Part shown: one piece after another, positions 7,488 through 15,811 of the stretch | Numbering within the stretch: position 1 is the stretch's first letter | Layout: each line of letters opens with the position of its first letter | Assembly: GCA_964627045.1 (NCBI GenBank) | Contig: CAZVIK010000020.1 | Span: forward strand, 1-32,511 | DNA length: 32,511 bases | Source: CAZVIK01 sp964627045 | Lineage (GTDB): Bacteria; Acidobacteriota; Terriglobia; Bryobacterales; Bryobacteraceae | Reading direction: 5' to 3' | Notes under the pieces: generated by a model | Seen by the model: only the letters and a program-made list of their open reading frames with translations | Told to the model about the DNA's origin: nothing | The model's database searches: none | Position numbers and translations under genes: made by a program

Positions 7488-8954
7488 CTAAAACGTAAAG
7501 GCCAAGTGACTCAAGAATCGCACCGTCTGGTTGGCGCCGCGCCCAAGCGGAACGAAAAACTGTTCGGACGGGTTGCTGGCGCGCCTCTGCCGCTGGAAGA
7601 ACACCAGGTTCTGCCACTGAAGGAACCGCGTCAGACCGATGTCCACGCGTGCGGCGTGCACGGCGATGTTGACGCCCGAGCCGGAACCGAGGTTGTCGTC
7701 GGTGAACTGGGAGATCATCGAATTGGCGTCCTTGATGGCGAACTGGTAGAGCAGGCGGAGGTCGCCAGGGCGCCGGACGGCGCCGAGGTTCGCCGACGCC
7801 ATGAACGCGTCGCGCAAGCTCCGCGCGCCGTGATTGCGGGCCGCCTGGAAATCGAACCAAAGCGGGAGTTCCCGTTTGCCGGCGCGCAGCGGTTTCCGTT
7901 CGACGCGATAGCCTGCGTGCTAAACGTGAAAATCCGGCGCGGCGTAGTTGGCCCCGCCGGGGGTCGTGGTGGCGTTGCCCGCACCTCCAGGAGCGCTCGC
8001 GAGCGCGACGCCGATTGCGCCGCTCACCAGAACCGGGAAGCCCGCCGCGGTGGAGGCGAGCTGGATCTGGTTCGGATTCCGGTACACCTGGAGGCCACCC
8101 GAAAGCTGCTGGCTCCAGTTCTTGCTGACGGCGCCCTGAAGTACCACACCCGGGTGGAACAGGTTAGCGCTGCGGACTTTTCCGCCCGCCTGATAGCCCG
8201 CCGAAACGTAGGGAGACGACGGGGCCAGGACGTACACGGCCGGGTTGGTCAGCAGGAACTCCGCGGCCTTCGCCTCGAACGAGCGGAAGCCGAGCACTTG
8301 CTTCTTCCAGGAAAACTTCATCGACTGGGTGAAGCCGTTGAAACGCACGTCGTCGTCCCACAGGAAACGCATGTTGTCGGCGAACACCTCTTCGGTGCGA
8401 CCGGCGCGGAATGTGAATACCGAGTTCGGGCGGTACTCGACGAAGGCCTCGGCAATGGAGAAGGGATGCTTGGCGGCGAGACCGGCCATTTCCTGTTCGT
8501 TGGTGATCGGGTTGTTGAGGGCTCCGGTGGAGAGTTGGGCGTGGAGGCGGAACCTGGGATCCAGTTGCTTATCGATATTCAAGCGCAGCCGGTAGCGGCC
8601 GCGAACGTTCTGAACGGGCGCCGCGTACTCGTTGCCGGACCGGAACTGCGCGTCCAGTCTCAGCCGGAAGTCGCCGCTGAAACGAATTCCGTTGACCGAG
8701 GAGGCGTCCCCGGCCGGGGCCGCCGGCGCGGATGAGGCCGCCGTTTGCGGCGGAGCCGGAGTTGCCGGCGCCGGCGCCTGGGACGCCGCCAAGCGGTCCA
8801 ACAGCGTTCCTTGCGCCTCGATCTTCTTCTGCAACTCCACGATGACAGCGTGTTGCTCGGCAAGCTCTTGCCGAAGCGATTCCATGTCGTCCGCCGCCAT
8901 TCCGGTTGACAGCGTCCACAGACACACCCCTGCTACGTACACAGCTCGGTTCAT
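7488..8954 (-). pseudogene. Outer-membrane porin with N-terminal coiled coil, interrupted by an in-frame TAG
   Basis: The protein has a signal peptide (about 1-21), a coiled coil (about 24-58: SLRQELAEQHAVIVELQKKI), an Ala/Pro linker, then a beta-barrel starting at GIRFSGDFRLRLDAQF. This is the layout of Acidobacteria-type putative porins and of OprP-like trimeric porins. After 344 residues a TAG (7920-7922) stops the frame at PDFHV. The same frame then runs on without a break through HAGYRVERKPLRAGKRELPL and WFDFQAARNHG to LAFTF and a TAG at 7488-7490. The C-terminal Phe is the usual outer-membrane assembly signal, so both halves belong to one 488-residue protein. The gene starts 11 bases after phoR, as the last gene of the Pho operon, which suggests a role in phosphate or other anion uptake. 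The stop may be a real nonsense mutation or a base error. Confidence 0.75.
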
Positions 8955-8965
8955 GCTCTTCGACC

Positions 8966-10720
8966 TTAGAGAGTGCGCAGCGTGACCGTGAACTTCGAGC
9001 CTTTCCCCAATTGGCTCTCGACGGAGACTGTGCCTCCCATCCTTTCTACGGCGTGTTTAACAATGGACAATCCAAGACCAGTGCCGCCGACCTGACGCGA
9101 ACGCGCCTTGTCGACGCGGTAAAACCGCTCGAAGATCCTCGGCACGTCTTCCGACGGGATACCGATCCCGTTGTCGGCCACCGAGATTTTGACCGTGCCG
9201 TCATCTTCCCGATCGGCGGAAACCCACACCTCACCCTCGGGGTGGTTAAACTTGACGGCGTTCAGCAGGAGGTTTACCAGGACCTGCTCAAGGCGGTTGC
9301 GGTGCGCGCTGACGATGACGCCGCCGGGGTCGCCGCTGTGAATCCGCACTTTCCTGAGGGCGGCTTCCGATTCCACGACTCGGATGGCGGCCTCGAGCGC
9401 CTCGTCCAGCGGGACGGCTTCCCGCGGCGGGTCGGCCTGTGCCGACTCCAGCTCGGACAGCGACAAAAGGTCCGATGCGATGCTATTTAGCCGGAGCGAA
9501 TGGGCTTTGATGATCTCGACGAAGCGGCGGTTGTTCTCGCGGTCTTCCAGGCCGCCGTCCAACAGCGTTTCGGCGTACCCCTGGATGGAGGCCAACGGCG
9601 TCCGCAGCTCGTGCGAGACATTCGCGACAAAATCGCTACGAATCCTTTCCAGCCGCTCCAGGTGCGTGACGTCGTGCAGGATGGCGAGTGCGCCGCGCCC
9701 GGAGCGCAGGCCCAGCGGTGCCGCCTGAACCTCGAAGGTGTGCCCCTCGGCCGCGGCCAATGCGAGCCGCCGTCTCCGGGTGTCGCCCGTCACCAGCACC
9801 GTCGTAAGCATGTCCAGGAAAACCGGGTCCCGGACCAGTTCGAGCACGGGAATCCGGTCCGGCACCGGATGCACCACGCCGATCGCCCGCGCGAAAGCCT
9901 GGTTGCAGAAGGTCACGCACAACTCATGGTCCACCGCGAGCACGCCCTCCACCATCCCGGCGAGGATCGTCTCTCTTCGGTTGGATTCCAACTGGAGCTG
10001 CTCCAGCATCTCCCGGGACTGGGCCGCCATGCGGTTCAGCGATCGCGCCAGTTCGCCCAGTTCGTCCTCAGGGCCGGGCGGCAGCGCCGCCGGAGGCCTG
10101 TCGTTGGCCAGGCCCTCGGCGAAGGCCTTCACTTGTGCGATTCGCCGGCTGAGGGATCGCGAGGCGATGTAGGCCACGGCGAGCGCGATCAGCGCCGCGA
10201 TCAGGGAGACGCGGAGGATGCGGTTTCTCACTTCGGCGATGGCGGTGTCCACCTGTTCCAAAGGCACGGCGAGGCGCAACACCACCGGGACTCCCCCGGA
10301 CAGGGACGCCGGAGCGGCCAGGTAGAGGAGATCGCGTTCCAGGGTGGCGCTTCGGCGCACGGCGACACCTTGGGAGCCCTGAATGGCGCTGGCGACTTCG
10401 GGCCGCCGGGCGTGATTCTCCATGGTGCCGACGTCGTGCTCCGAATCCGCGAGCACGCGGCCGGAGCGGTCGATCAGCGTCACACGGCAACTCGCGCGGA
10501 CGCCGGCTGTACGGGTCCATGCAGCGACATTCGCGAGTCCCAGCGATTCGACCTCACCCTTGAGAATCGCCGCCTCTGCGTTGAGCCGAAGTCCGACGTT
10601 GTGCGTCTCTCTTTCCGCGATGTAGCGCGACACGAGAAGATCCAGCGCCACCACGGCCGACAGGATCAGCAACAGCGAACCGAGCAGGAGCTTGCGGAGG
10701 ATGGGACTCGACGCCTTCAT
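8966..10720 (-). CDS. phoR: Phosphate-regulon sensor histidine kinase PhoR
   Basis: PhoR is the membrane kinase that phosphorylates PhoB when phosphate is scarce. The 584-residue protein has membrane helix 1 (about 9-29), a periplasmic region of about 130 residues, helix 2 (about 167-188), HAMP, a PAS domain (ETILAGMVEGVLAVD onward), the dimerisation box FVANVSHELRTPL (phosphorylated His near 369) and the ATPase domain with NLLLNAVKFN, DNGIGIP and GTGLGLSIVKHAVE. E. coli PhoR lacks such a large periplasmic loop, whereas Bacillus PhoR has one. The ATG overlaps the phoU stop (ATGA), so translation is probably coupled. Naming rests on the cluster as well as the domains. Confidence 0.93.
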   Translation of the reverse strand: MKASSPILRKLLLGSLLLILSAVVALDLLVSRYIAERETHNVGLRLNAEAAILKGEVESLGLANVAAWTRTAGVRASCRVTLIDRSGRVLADSEHDVGTMENHARRPEVASAIQGSQGVAVRRSATLERDLLYLAAPASLSGGVPVVLRLAVPLEQVDTAIAEVRNRILRVSLIAALIALAVAYIASRSLSRRIAQVKAFAEGLANDRPPAALPPGPEDELGELARSLNRMAAQSREMLEQLQLESNRRETILAGMVEGVLAVDHELCVTFCNQAFARAIGVVHPVPDRIPVLELVRDPVFLDMLTTVLVTGDTRRRRLALAAAEGHTFEVQAAPLGLRSGRGALAILHDVTHLERLERIRSDFVANVSHELRTPLASIQGYAETLLDGGLEDRENNRRFVEIIKAHSLRLNSIASDLLSLSELESAQADPPREAVPLDEALEAAIRVVESEAALRKVRIHSGDPGGVIVSAHRNRLEQVLVNLLLNAVKFNHPEGEVWVSADREDDGTVKISVADNGIGIPSEDVPRIFERFYRVDKARSRQVGGTGLGLSIVKHAVERMGGTVSVESQLGKGSKFTVTLRTL

Positions 10721-11385
10721 TGATCCTTGCGCGACTCCGCGTGGTGACGCACGTCGATGCCCTCGATCAGGAACAACACGTCTTCGGCGATGTTGGTGGC
10801 GTGGTCGGCGATCCGCTCCAGACTGCGGGCGGCGATGAACAGATCCAGCGCCGGGGGGATGGAGGCGGGATCCCGTTGCATGTAAGCCGAAAGTTCGCGG
10901 CAGATGGCGTCGCGCTGCGCGTCGACAGCGTCGTCGCTGAGGAGCACGCTGCGCGCCAGGCCGGCATCGCGCTTGACGAAGGCGTCCAGGCTCCGCCGCA
11001 CCATGGACTCGACCAGGTCCGCCATGCGCGGCACATCGATCATGGGGTGGATGGGCGGCTGCGAAATCAACGAAAGGGCGCGCTCGACGACGTTGACGGC
11101 CAAATCCCCCATCCGCTCCAGGTCGTTGTTGATCTTGATGGCCGCCGTCAGGAAGCGAAGGTCCCTCGCCATCGGCTGATGCAGGGCGAGCAGACGCGTC
11201 GCCATCTCATCGATACGGATCTCCAACTGGTTCACCCGCGCCTCATTGAGCAGCACCTGACGGGCCAGTTCGGGATTCCGCTGCGTTAGCGCGAGGACGC
11301 CGTCGTGGATGGCCGACTCCACCATGCCCCCCATTTCCAGCAACTCCCGCTGAAGGTCTTCGATCTCTTCGATAAAGTGCCGCAC
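10717..11385 (-). CDS. phoU: Phosphate transport regulator PhoU
   Basis: PhoU is a cytosolic protein made of two three-helix bundles that links the Pst transporter to PhoR and keeps the Pho response off when phosphate is plentiful. The 222-residue sequence shows both repeats, with the family signatures EIRIDEMATRLLALHQPMARDLR near residue 50-72, INNDLERMGDLAVNV, and in the second half SLERIADHATNIAEDVLFLI. It starts at GTG 11385 with GAGG upstream, 27 bases after pstB, and overlaps phoR by four bases. Length and order fit the usual pstB-phoU arrangement. Confidence 0.96.
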   Translation of the reverse strand: MRHFIEEIEDLQRELLEMGGMVESAIHDGVLALTQRNPELARQVLLNEARVNQLEIRIDEMATRLLALHQPMARDLRFLTAAIKINNDLERMGDLAVNVVERALSLISQPPIHPMIDVPRMADLVESMVRRSLDAFVKRDAGLARSVLLSDDAVDAQRDAICRELSAYMQRDPASIPPALDLFIAARSLERIADHATNIAEDVLFLIEGIDVRHHAESRKDQ

Positions 11386-11412
11386 TCCGCCCTCGCTCCG
11401 GTTGAGACCAGT

Positions 11413-12201
11413 CTATCCGAACCGCCCTGTGATGTAGTCTTCGGTTTCCTTACGGCCGGGCGTGGTGAACAGAACCTTGGTCCGGTCAAACTCGATCAGA
11501 TTTCCCATCAAAAAGAAGCCGGTGAAACCGGCGACGCGCGCCGCCTGCTGCATGTTGTGGGTCACGATGACGATGGTGCAGTTGTCTTTTAAGGAGAACA
11601 AGAGGTCTTCGATCTTCGCGGTGGCTATGGGGTCTAGCGCCGAGCAGGGTTCGTCCAGCAGCAACACCTCCGGATTCACGGCCAGCGCCCGCGCGATGCA
11701 GAGGCGCTGTTGCTGGCCGCCGGAGAGCGCGTAGGCCGAATCGTGCAGCTTGTCCTTCACCTCGTCCCACAGCGCGGCCCGGCGCAGGCTATGCTCAACG
11801 GCGTCCCTCAATTCGCCCCTGCCCGGCCGGCGGTTGATTCGCGGACCATAAGCCACGTTATCGAAGATCGATTTCGGAAACGGATTGGACTTCTGGAACA
11901 CCATCCCCACGCGCCGCCGCAGGGCGACCACGTCCATGGCCAGGATGTTCTCGCCATCCAACAGCACCTCGCCCTCGGCCCGCGCGCCGCGCACCATCTC
12001 ATACATCCGGTTCAGCGTACGCAGGAAGGTGGACTTGCCGCAACCCGAAGGCCCGATCAACGCGGTGACCTGGTTGGGAGGGATTTCCAGCCCAACGCCG
12101 AAAAGCGCCTGCTGCGCTCCGTAGTGGAAGTCCAGCCCGGACACCCGTATCTTCGGCGGGGAGGCCGCGGCATCGGTGGGGATGGTCGTCGCCGGAATCA
12201 C
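11413..12201 (-). CDS. pstB: Phosphate ABC transporter ATP-binding protein PstB
   Basis: PstB is the ATPase of the high-affinity phosphate importer. The 262-residue protein has the Walker A loop GPSGCGKST (50-58), Q-loop VFQKSNPFPKSI (102-112, the PstB-typical form), signature LSGGQQQR (159-166), Walker B LLLDEP (180-185) and H-loop His215. The frame is open further upstream, but I place the start at GTG 12201 because it overlaps the pstA stop (GTGA) and gives the family length (E. coli 257). Confidence 0.97.
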   Translation of the reverse strand: MIPATTIPTDAAASPPKIRVSGLDFHYGAQQALFGVGLEIPPNQVTALIGPSGCGKSTFLRTLNRMYEMVRGARAEGEVLLDGENILAMDVVALRRRVGMVFQKSNPFPKSIFDNVAYGPRINRRPGRGELRDAVEHSLRRAALWDEVKDKLHDSAYALSGGQQQRLCIARALAVNPEVLLLDEPCSALDPIATAKIEDLLFSLKDNCTIVIVTHNMQQAARVAGFTGFFLMGNLIEFDRTKVLFTTPGRKETEDYITGRFG

Positions 12202-13040
12202 CGCGCCCCCTTGCCGGAGAGAATCATCCGAGCCGAGATGTTCGCCCCGAGCATCATGGCCAACAGCACCAATCCGGCGGCCCATGCCTGTCTGTGCCAG
12301 TCCTGGTACGGGGAAATCGCATAGGTGAAGATCATCACTGGAAGTGAGGCTGTGGGCTGATCCCATGCAGTGCTCCAGAAACGGTTGCCGAAACTAGTAA
12401 ACAAAAGCGGCGCGGTTTCGCCCGCGACACGCGCGATTCCCAGAAGGGTGCCGGTGAGGATGCCGCGGATGGCCGCCGGAATCACCACGGTGGCGACCAC
12501 ACGCCATTTGCTGGCGCCGAGAGCGAGCGCGCCCTCGCGCAGTGTGCCCGGCACGGCCCGAAGGAACTGCTCCGTGCTTCGAACGGTAATCGGGATGACC
12601 ATCAACCCCAGCGCCAGGCCGCCCGCCAGAAGCGAGAAGCGCTTCATGGGCACAACTACCAGCGCGTAAGCAAAGATGCCGATGACGATCGACGGAACGC
12701 CGTTTAGCAGGTCCGTCACATAGCGAATCACGAAGGGGAACCTGGTTCCTCCGAACTCCGCCAGATACACTCCCGTTATGAAGCCGATCGGCACGCCAAA
12801 CAGGGCCGCGGCCAGAAGCAGTTTGACGCTGCCCACGATGGCGTTCGCCATCCCGCCGCCCGCCTCGCCCACCGGTTTGGGCAATTGCGTAAAAAAGTCC
12901 CAACTCAGAGAGCGCGCGCCGTTCCAGACCAGGAAGCCGAGAATCAGAATGAGCGCCGAAACCGTCACCAGCGCGCAGAGCCCTGCCAGTGTGAGCATTG
13001 CGCCGTTGACCAGTTTCCGCCAGAGGAAGAGCCGCCTCAT
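12198..13040 (-). CDS. pstA: Phosphate ABC transporter permease PstA
   Basis: PstA is one of the two membrane subunits of the phosphate importer. The 280-residue protein has six predicted membrane helices. It carries the permease-ATPase coupling loop EGALALGASKWRVVATVVIP (about 175-194) and the PstA-typical stretches DLLNGVPSIVIGIFAY and ARVAGETAPLLFTSFG. The ATG at 13040 overlaps the pstC stop (ATGA) and its own stop overlaps the pstB GTG, so pstC, pstA and pstB should be made in fixed proportion. Confidence 0.96.
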   Translation of the reverse strand: MRRLFLWRKLVNGAMLTLAGLCALVTVSALILILGFLVWNGARSLSWDFFTQLPKPVGEAGGGMANAIVGSVKLLLAAALFGVPIGFITGVYLAEFGGTRFPFVIRYVTDLLNGVPSIVIGIFAYALVVVPMKRFSLLAGGLALGLMVIPITVRSTEQFLRAVPGTLREGALALGASKWRVVATVVIPAAIRGILTGTLLGIARVAGETAPLLFTSFGNRFWSTAWDQPTASLPVMIFTYAISPYQDWHRQAWAAGLVLLAMMLGANISARMILSGKGAR

Positions 13041-13984
13041 GCGCGCGCCTCCCCTTTGCGGACAGTCGTCACCAGGAGCAACCGCGCGACGGCGTTGATC
13101 AAGATCGTCAGCGCGAACAGCACCAGCCCAAGTTCGATCAGAGTGCTGATGTGCATGTCGCTGGTGGCTTCGGTGAACTCGTTGGCGATCACGGCGGCGA
13201 TCGAATACCCGGGGCCGAAAAGCGACTTCTGAATTTCGGGCGAGTTCCCGATGACCATGGTCACCGCCATGGTCTCGCCAAGCGCCCGCGCCAGCGCGAG
13301 AAAGACAGAGCCCACGATCCCCAGCCGGGCGAAGGGGATCACAACCTGGGAAGCGGCCTCCCACCGGGTGGCTCCCACCGCCAGCGCGGCCTCCCTCTGG
13401 TCCTGCGGCACGGCCAGGAGCGATTCGCGAGAGATGCTGACGATGAAGGGCAGGATCATGACCGCCAGGGTGACGCTGGCCGCCAGCAGGCCGATGCCGT
13501 AAATCGGCCCTTGGAAGAACGGGAGGAAGCCGAAGTAGGTCTGGAGAAAGGGCTGGATGTGTTCGCGAAGTAGCGGCACCAGGACGAAGATGGAGAGCAG
13601 CCCGTAGATGACGCTCGGCACGGCGGCGAGCAATTCCACGACGAAGGTCAACGCGTCTGAGATCCTCGGCGGCGCCAACTCGGAAAGAAAGAGAGCGGCG
13701 CCCACGCCCATCGGCACCGCGATCAGCAGCGCCAGAAACGAAGTCACCACCGTGCCGTAGATAAACGGGAGCGCGCCGAAATCTTCCGCGACCGGGTCCC
13801 AGTTGGTGGACCACAGAAACTGCCAACCGAGTTTCATTCGCGACGGAGCGGAACTGTTAAACAGTTCAACGACCAGCAAAACCGTGACCAGCAGCACACT
13901 GGAGGCGAAGATCAGCGTCACCAGGTGAGCCACGGTATCGCCGCTCTTGGCTCGTCGAAACAGGCTGTGGATCCGGCGGTTCAC
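13037..13984 (-). CDS. pstC: Phosphate ABC transporter permease PstC
   Basis: PstC is the second membrane subunit of the importer. The 315-residue protein has about six membrane helices and the coupling loop REAALAVGATRWEAASQVVIP. FIYGTVVTSFLALLIAVPMG, VELLAAVPSVIYG and ALARALGETMAVTMVIGN are typical of PstC. The frame is open into pstS; I place the start at GTG 13984, two bases after the pstS stop, because it yields the normal N-terminus (VNRRIHSLFRRAKSG). No separate ribosome-binding site is evident, consistent with translational coupling. Confidence 0.95.
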   Translation of the reverse strand: MNRRIHSLFRRAKSGDTVAHLVTLIFASSVLLVTVLLVVELFNSSAPSRMKLGWQFLWSTNWDPVAEDFGALPFIYGTVVTSFLALLIAVPMGVGAALFLSELAPPRISDALTFVVELLAAVPSVIYGLLSIFVLVPLLREHIQPFLQTYFGFLPFFQGPIYGIGLLAASVTLAVMILPFIVSISRESLLAVPQDQREAALAVGATRWEAASQVVIPFARLGIVGSVFLALARALGETMAVTMVIGNSPEIQKSLFGPGYSIAAVIANEFTEATSDMHISTLIELGLVLFALTILINAVARLLLVTTVRKGEARA

Positions 13985-13986
13985 GG

Positions 13987-15000
13987 CTATTGGATTTGGG
14001 CGATCGCCTTCAGTTCCCGGTCGCGGACGGCTTTGGGAAGCGGTGCGTAACCCAGCGGCTCGGCCATGGCCTGGCCGGGTCCGAGCATCCACTTGAGGAA
14101 TGCGGTGATGACGGCGCGCTTCTGGGGGTTCTGGATCTTGGCGGGCACCAATAGCCACGTGAAACTAGCAATCGGATAAGCTTCCTTGCCAGGCGGATTG
14201 ACAATTGAAACGCGGAAATCCTCCGGCATCTCGGCAGAGGCCGCTGCCGCCGTCACACTCTTGAGTTCGGGCTTCACGAAGACTCCGGCGGCGTTGCGCA
14301 CCTTTCCGAACGCCATCTTGTTCTGAAGGGCATAGACCAGTTCCACATAGCCGATGGAATTCGGGGTCTGGTTCACCAGGCCGGCCACCCCCTCATTGCC
14401 TTTCGCTCCGAGCCCTACCGGCCACTTCACGGCGTTTCCGGTCCCAACCTTGGCCTTCCAGGCGGCGTTGGCGCTTGTAAGGTAGTCCGTCCACACGAAG
14501 GTGGTTCCGCTGCCGTCACTCCGCCGGACCACAACGATGGGCGAGGCCGGCAACTTGACTCCGGGATTGGCGCGCGCCAACTCCGGGTTGTTCCAGCGAG
14601 TGATGGTCCCCAGGAAGATCCCTCCCAACGCTTCTGGCGTGAAGTTCAGTTCACGGCCCACGCCCGCGACGTTATAGGTGGCCACGACCGCTCCCAGCAC
14701 AGTGGGGAAGTGCAATACCTTGCCGCCGGCGGCCGCGATCTGCTCGTCGGTCATAGGGCTGTCGGAAGCGCCGAAGTCGACAGTTCCGGTTTGAAGTTGC
14801 CGTATTCCGCCGCCGCTGCCAATGGACATGTAGATGATAAGGACCTTGTCGTCAACCTTTCGGTACTCGTCGAACCACTTGGCGTAGACCGGATAGGGGA
14901 ACGTCGCACCGGCGCCGTTGATGAGCAGTTGGGCCGGAGCCGGAATCGACAGCACCGCGATCGCGGCACCAATGAAAACGCTTCGTAACAGAATCTTCAC
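13987..15000 (-). CDS. pstS: Phosphate-binding periplasmic protein PstS
   Basis: PstS captures phosphate in the periplasm and delivers it to PstCAB. The 337-residue protein has a signal peptide (about 1-24, ending PAPAQ), then INGAGATFPYPVYAKW (27-42), the first phosphate-contact loop. GSGGGIRQLQTGTVDFGASD and VVRRSDGSGTTFVWTDYL hold the remaining Ser, Arg, Asp and Thr ligands. It starts at GTG 15000 after GGAGGG. A Pho box and -10 element lie directly upstream. It is the first gene of the transport operon. Confidence 0.97.
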   Translation of the reverse strand: MKILLRSVFIGAAIAVLSIPAPAQLLINGAGATFPYPVYAKWFDEYRKVDDKVLIIYMSIGSGGGIRQLQTGTVDFGASDSPMTDEQIAAAGGKVLHFPTVLGAVVATYNVAGVGRELNFTPEALGGIFLGTITRWNNPELARANPGVKLPASPIVVVRRSDGSGTTFVWTDYLTSANAAWKAKVGTGNAVKWPVGLGAKGNEGVAGLVNQTPNSIGYVELVYALQNKMAFGKVRNAAGVFVKPELKSVTAAAASAEMPEDFRVSIVNPPGKEAYPIASFTWLLVPAKIQNPQKRAVITAFLKWMLGPGQAMAEPLGYAPLPKAVRDRELKAIAQIQ

Positions 15001-15015
15001 ACGCCCTCCACCCCG

Positions 15016-15048
15016 ATTCTTGCGGGTGTAGGTTACAGATCCGTTACA
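15016..15048 (-). promoter_or_regulatory. Pho box and -10 element of pstS
   Basis: On the minus strand two half-sites TGTAACG (15048-15042) and TGTAACC (15037-15031) are spaced 4 bases apart, an 11-bp period identical in form to the E. coli Pho box (TGTCATA-4-TGTCACA). AAGAAT (15021-15016) follows after 9 bases as a plausible -10, the geometry of PhoB-activated promoters, where the box replaces the -35. The box covers the last codons and TAA stop of phoB. Confidence 0.8.
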
Positions 15049-15737
15049 GGTTGGTGAATCCCTGATGAAAAGCTGTAGCCGAAGCCCCGGGAGGAGTGCA
15101 GATACACCGGACTGCCGGGATCGTCTTCAAGTTTTTGCCGCAAACGGAGGATGTAGACATCCACCGTCCGGGCGGTGACCGCACGACCGTGCCCCCAAAC
15201 GGCATCCAGCAACTGATCGCGGCTGAAGACCGCACCGGGGTGGCTCATGAGGAACTCCAACAGCTTGAACTCGGTGGCGGTTAGCGAAACCGGTTGGTCC
15301 TTCAGGCGGACGGTGCAGGTTGTACTGTTCAGTTCCAGCGCCCCGGTCTTCAGAACCTTTGGACTGACCGTCCGGTCGCGGAGATGTACCTTGATTCTGG
15401 CAACAAGTTCGCGGACGAAAAACGGCTTCACGACGTAGTCGTCGGCTCCGAGCTCCAAGCCCACGATTCGGTCGGTCTCGGTGGCCTTCGCCGTAAGGAA
15501 GAGAATCGGGATGTGGGACAGCTCGGGGTGCGCGCGGACCGAGCGGCAAATTTCCAAGCCGTCGGAGTCCGGCAGCATGATGTCAAGAATCAGCAGGTCC
15601 GGCTTCTCGCGGCGGCACAGGTCCACGGCACCCTTCCCCGTCTGGGAGCCGACCAATACGTAGCCTTCGCGCTCCAGGTTGTACTTCAGCAGCGAAAACA
15701 GGTCTGCGTCATCCTCGATCAATACGATCTTCTTCAT
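15033..15737 (-). CDS. phoB: Phosphate-regulon response regulator PhoB
   Basis: PhoB is the DNA-binding partner of PhoR. The 234-residue protein has the receiver domain with acidic pocket Asp9/Asp10, phospho-acceptor Asp52 (LLILDIMLPDSDG), Thr82 and Lys104 (YVVKPF). A winged-helix domain follows (SRDQLLDAVWGHGRAVTART, then RTVDVYILRLRQKLED and SSRGFGYSF). It heads the Pho cluster, 32 bases before pstS. Tandem Pho boxes upstream suggest autoregulation. The ATG at 15737 is the natural start. Confidence 0.95.
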   Translation of the reverse strand: MKKIVLIEDDADLFSLLKYNLEREGYVLVGSQTGKGAVDLCRREKPDLLILDIMLPDSDGLEICRSVRAHPELSHIPILFLTAKATETDRIVGLELGADDYVVKPFFVRELVARIKVHLRDRTVSPKVLKTGALELNSTTCTVRLKDQPVSLTATEFKLLEFLMSHPGAVFSRDQLLDAVWGHGRAVTARTVDVYILRLRQKLEDDPGSPVYLHSSRGFGYSFSSGIHQPVTDL

Positions 15738-15755
15738 CGTGACACTTCCACCCTG

Positions 15756-15811
15756 AAGATAACGCGCTTCGGGTTACGATCCGATGACGGAACGGTTACG
15801 CCGTTGTGACG
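15756..15811 (-). promoter_or_regulatory. Tandem Pho boxes and -10 element of phoB
   Basis: Four half-sites lie on the minus strand at exact 11-bp steps: CGTCACA (15811-15805), CGTAACC (15800-15794), CGTCATC (15789-15783) and CGTAACC (15778-15772). Together they make two adjacent Pho boxes. TATCTT (15761-15756) follows after 10 bases as the -10. The phoB ATG lies 18 bases further. The first three half-sites are inside the nadD coding sequence and the fourth covers its TAA stop. Confidence 0.85.

Noticed and set aside
15001..15032. Terminator between phoB and pstS
   Set aside because: The repeated bases there are direct repeats (Pho box), not inverted repeats, and no T run follows.
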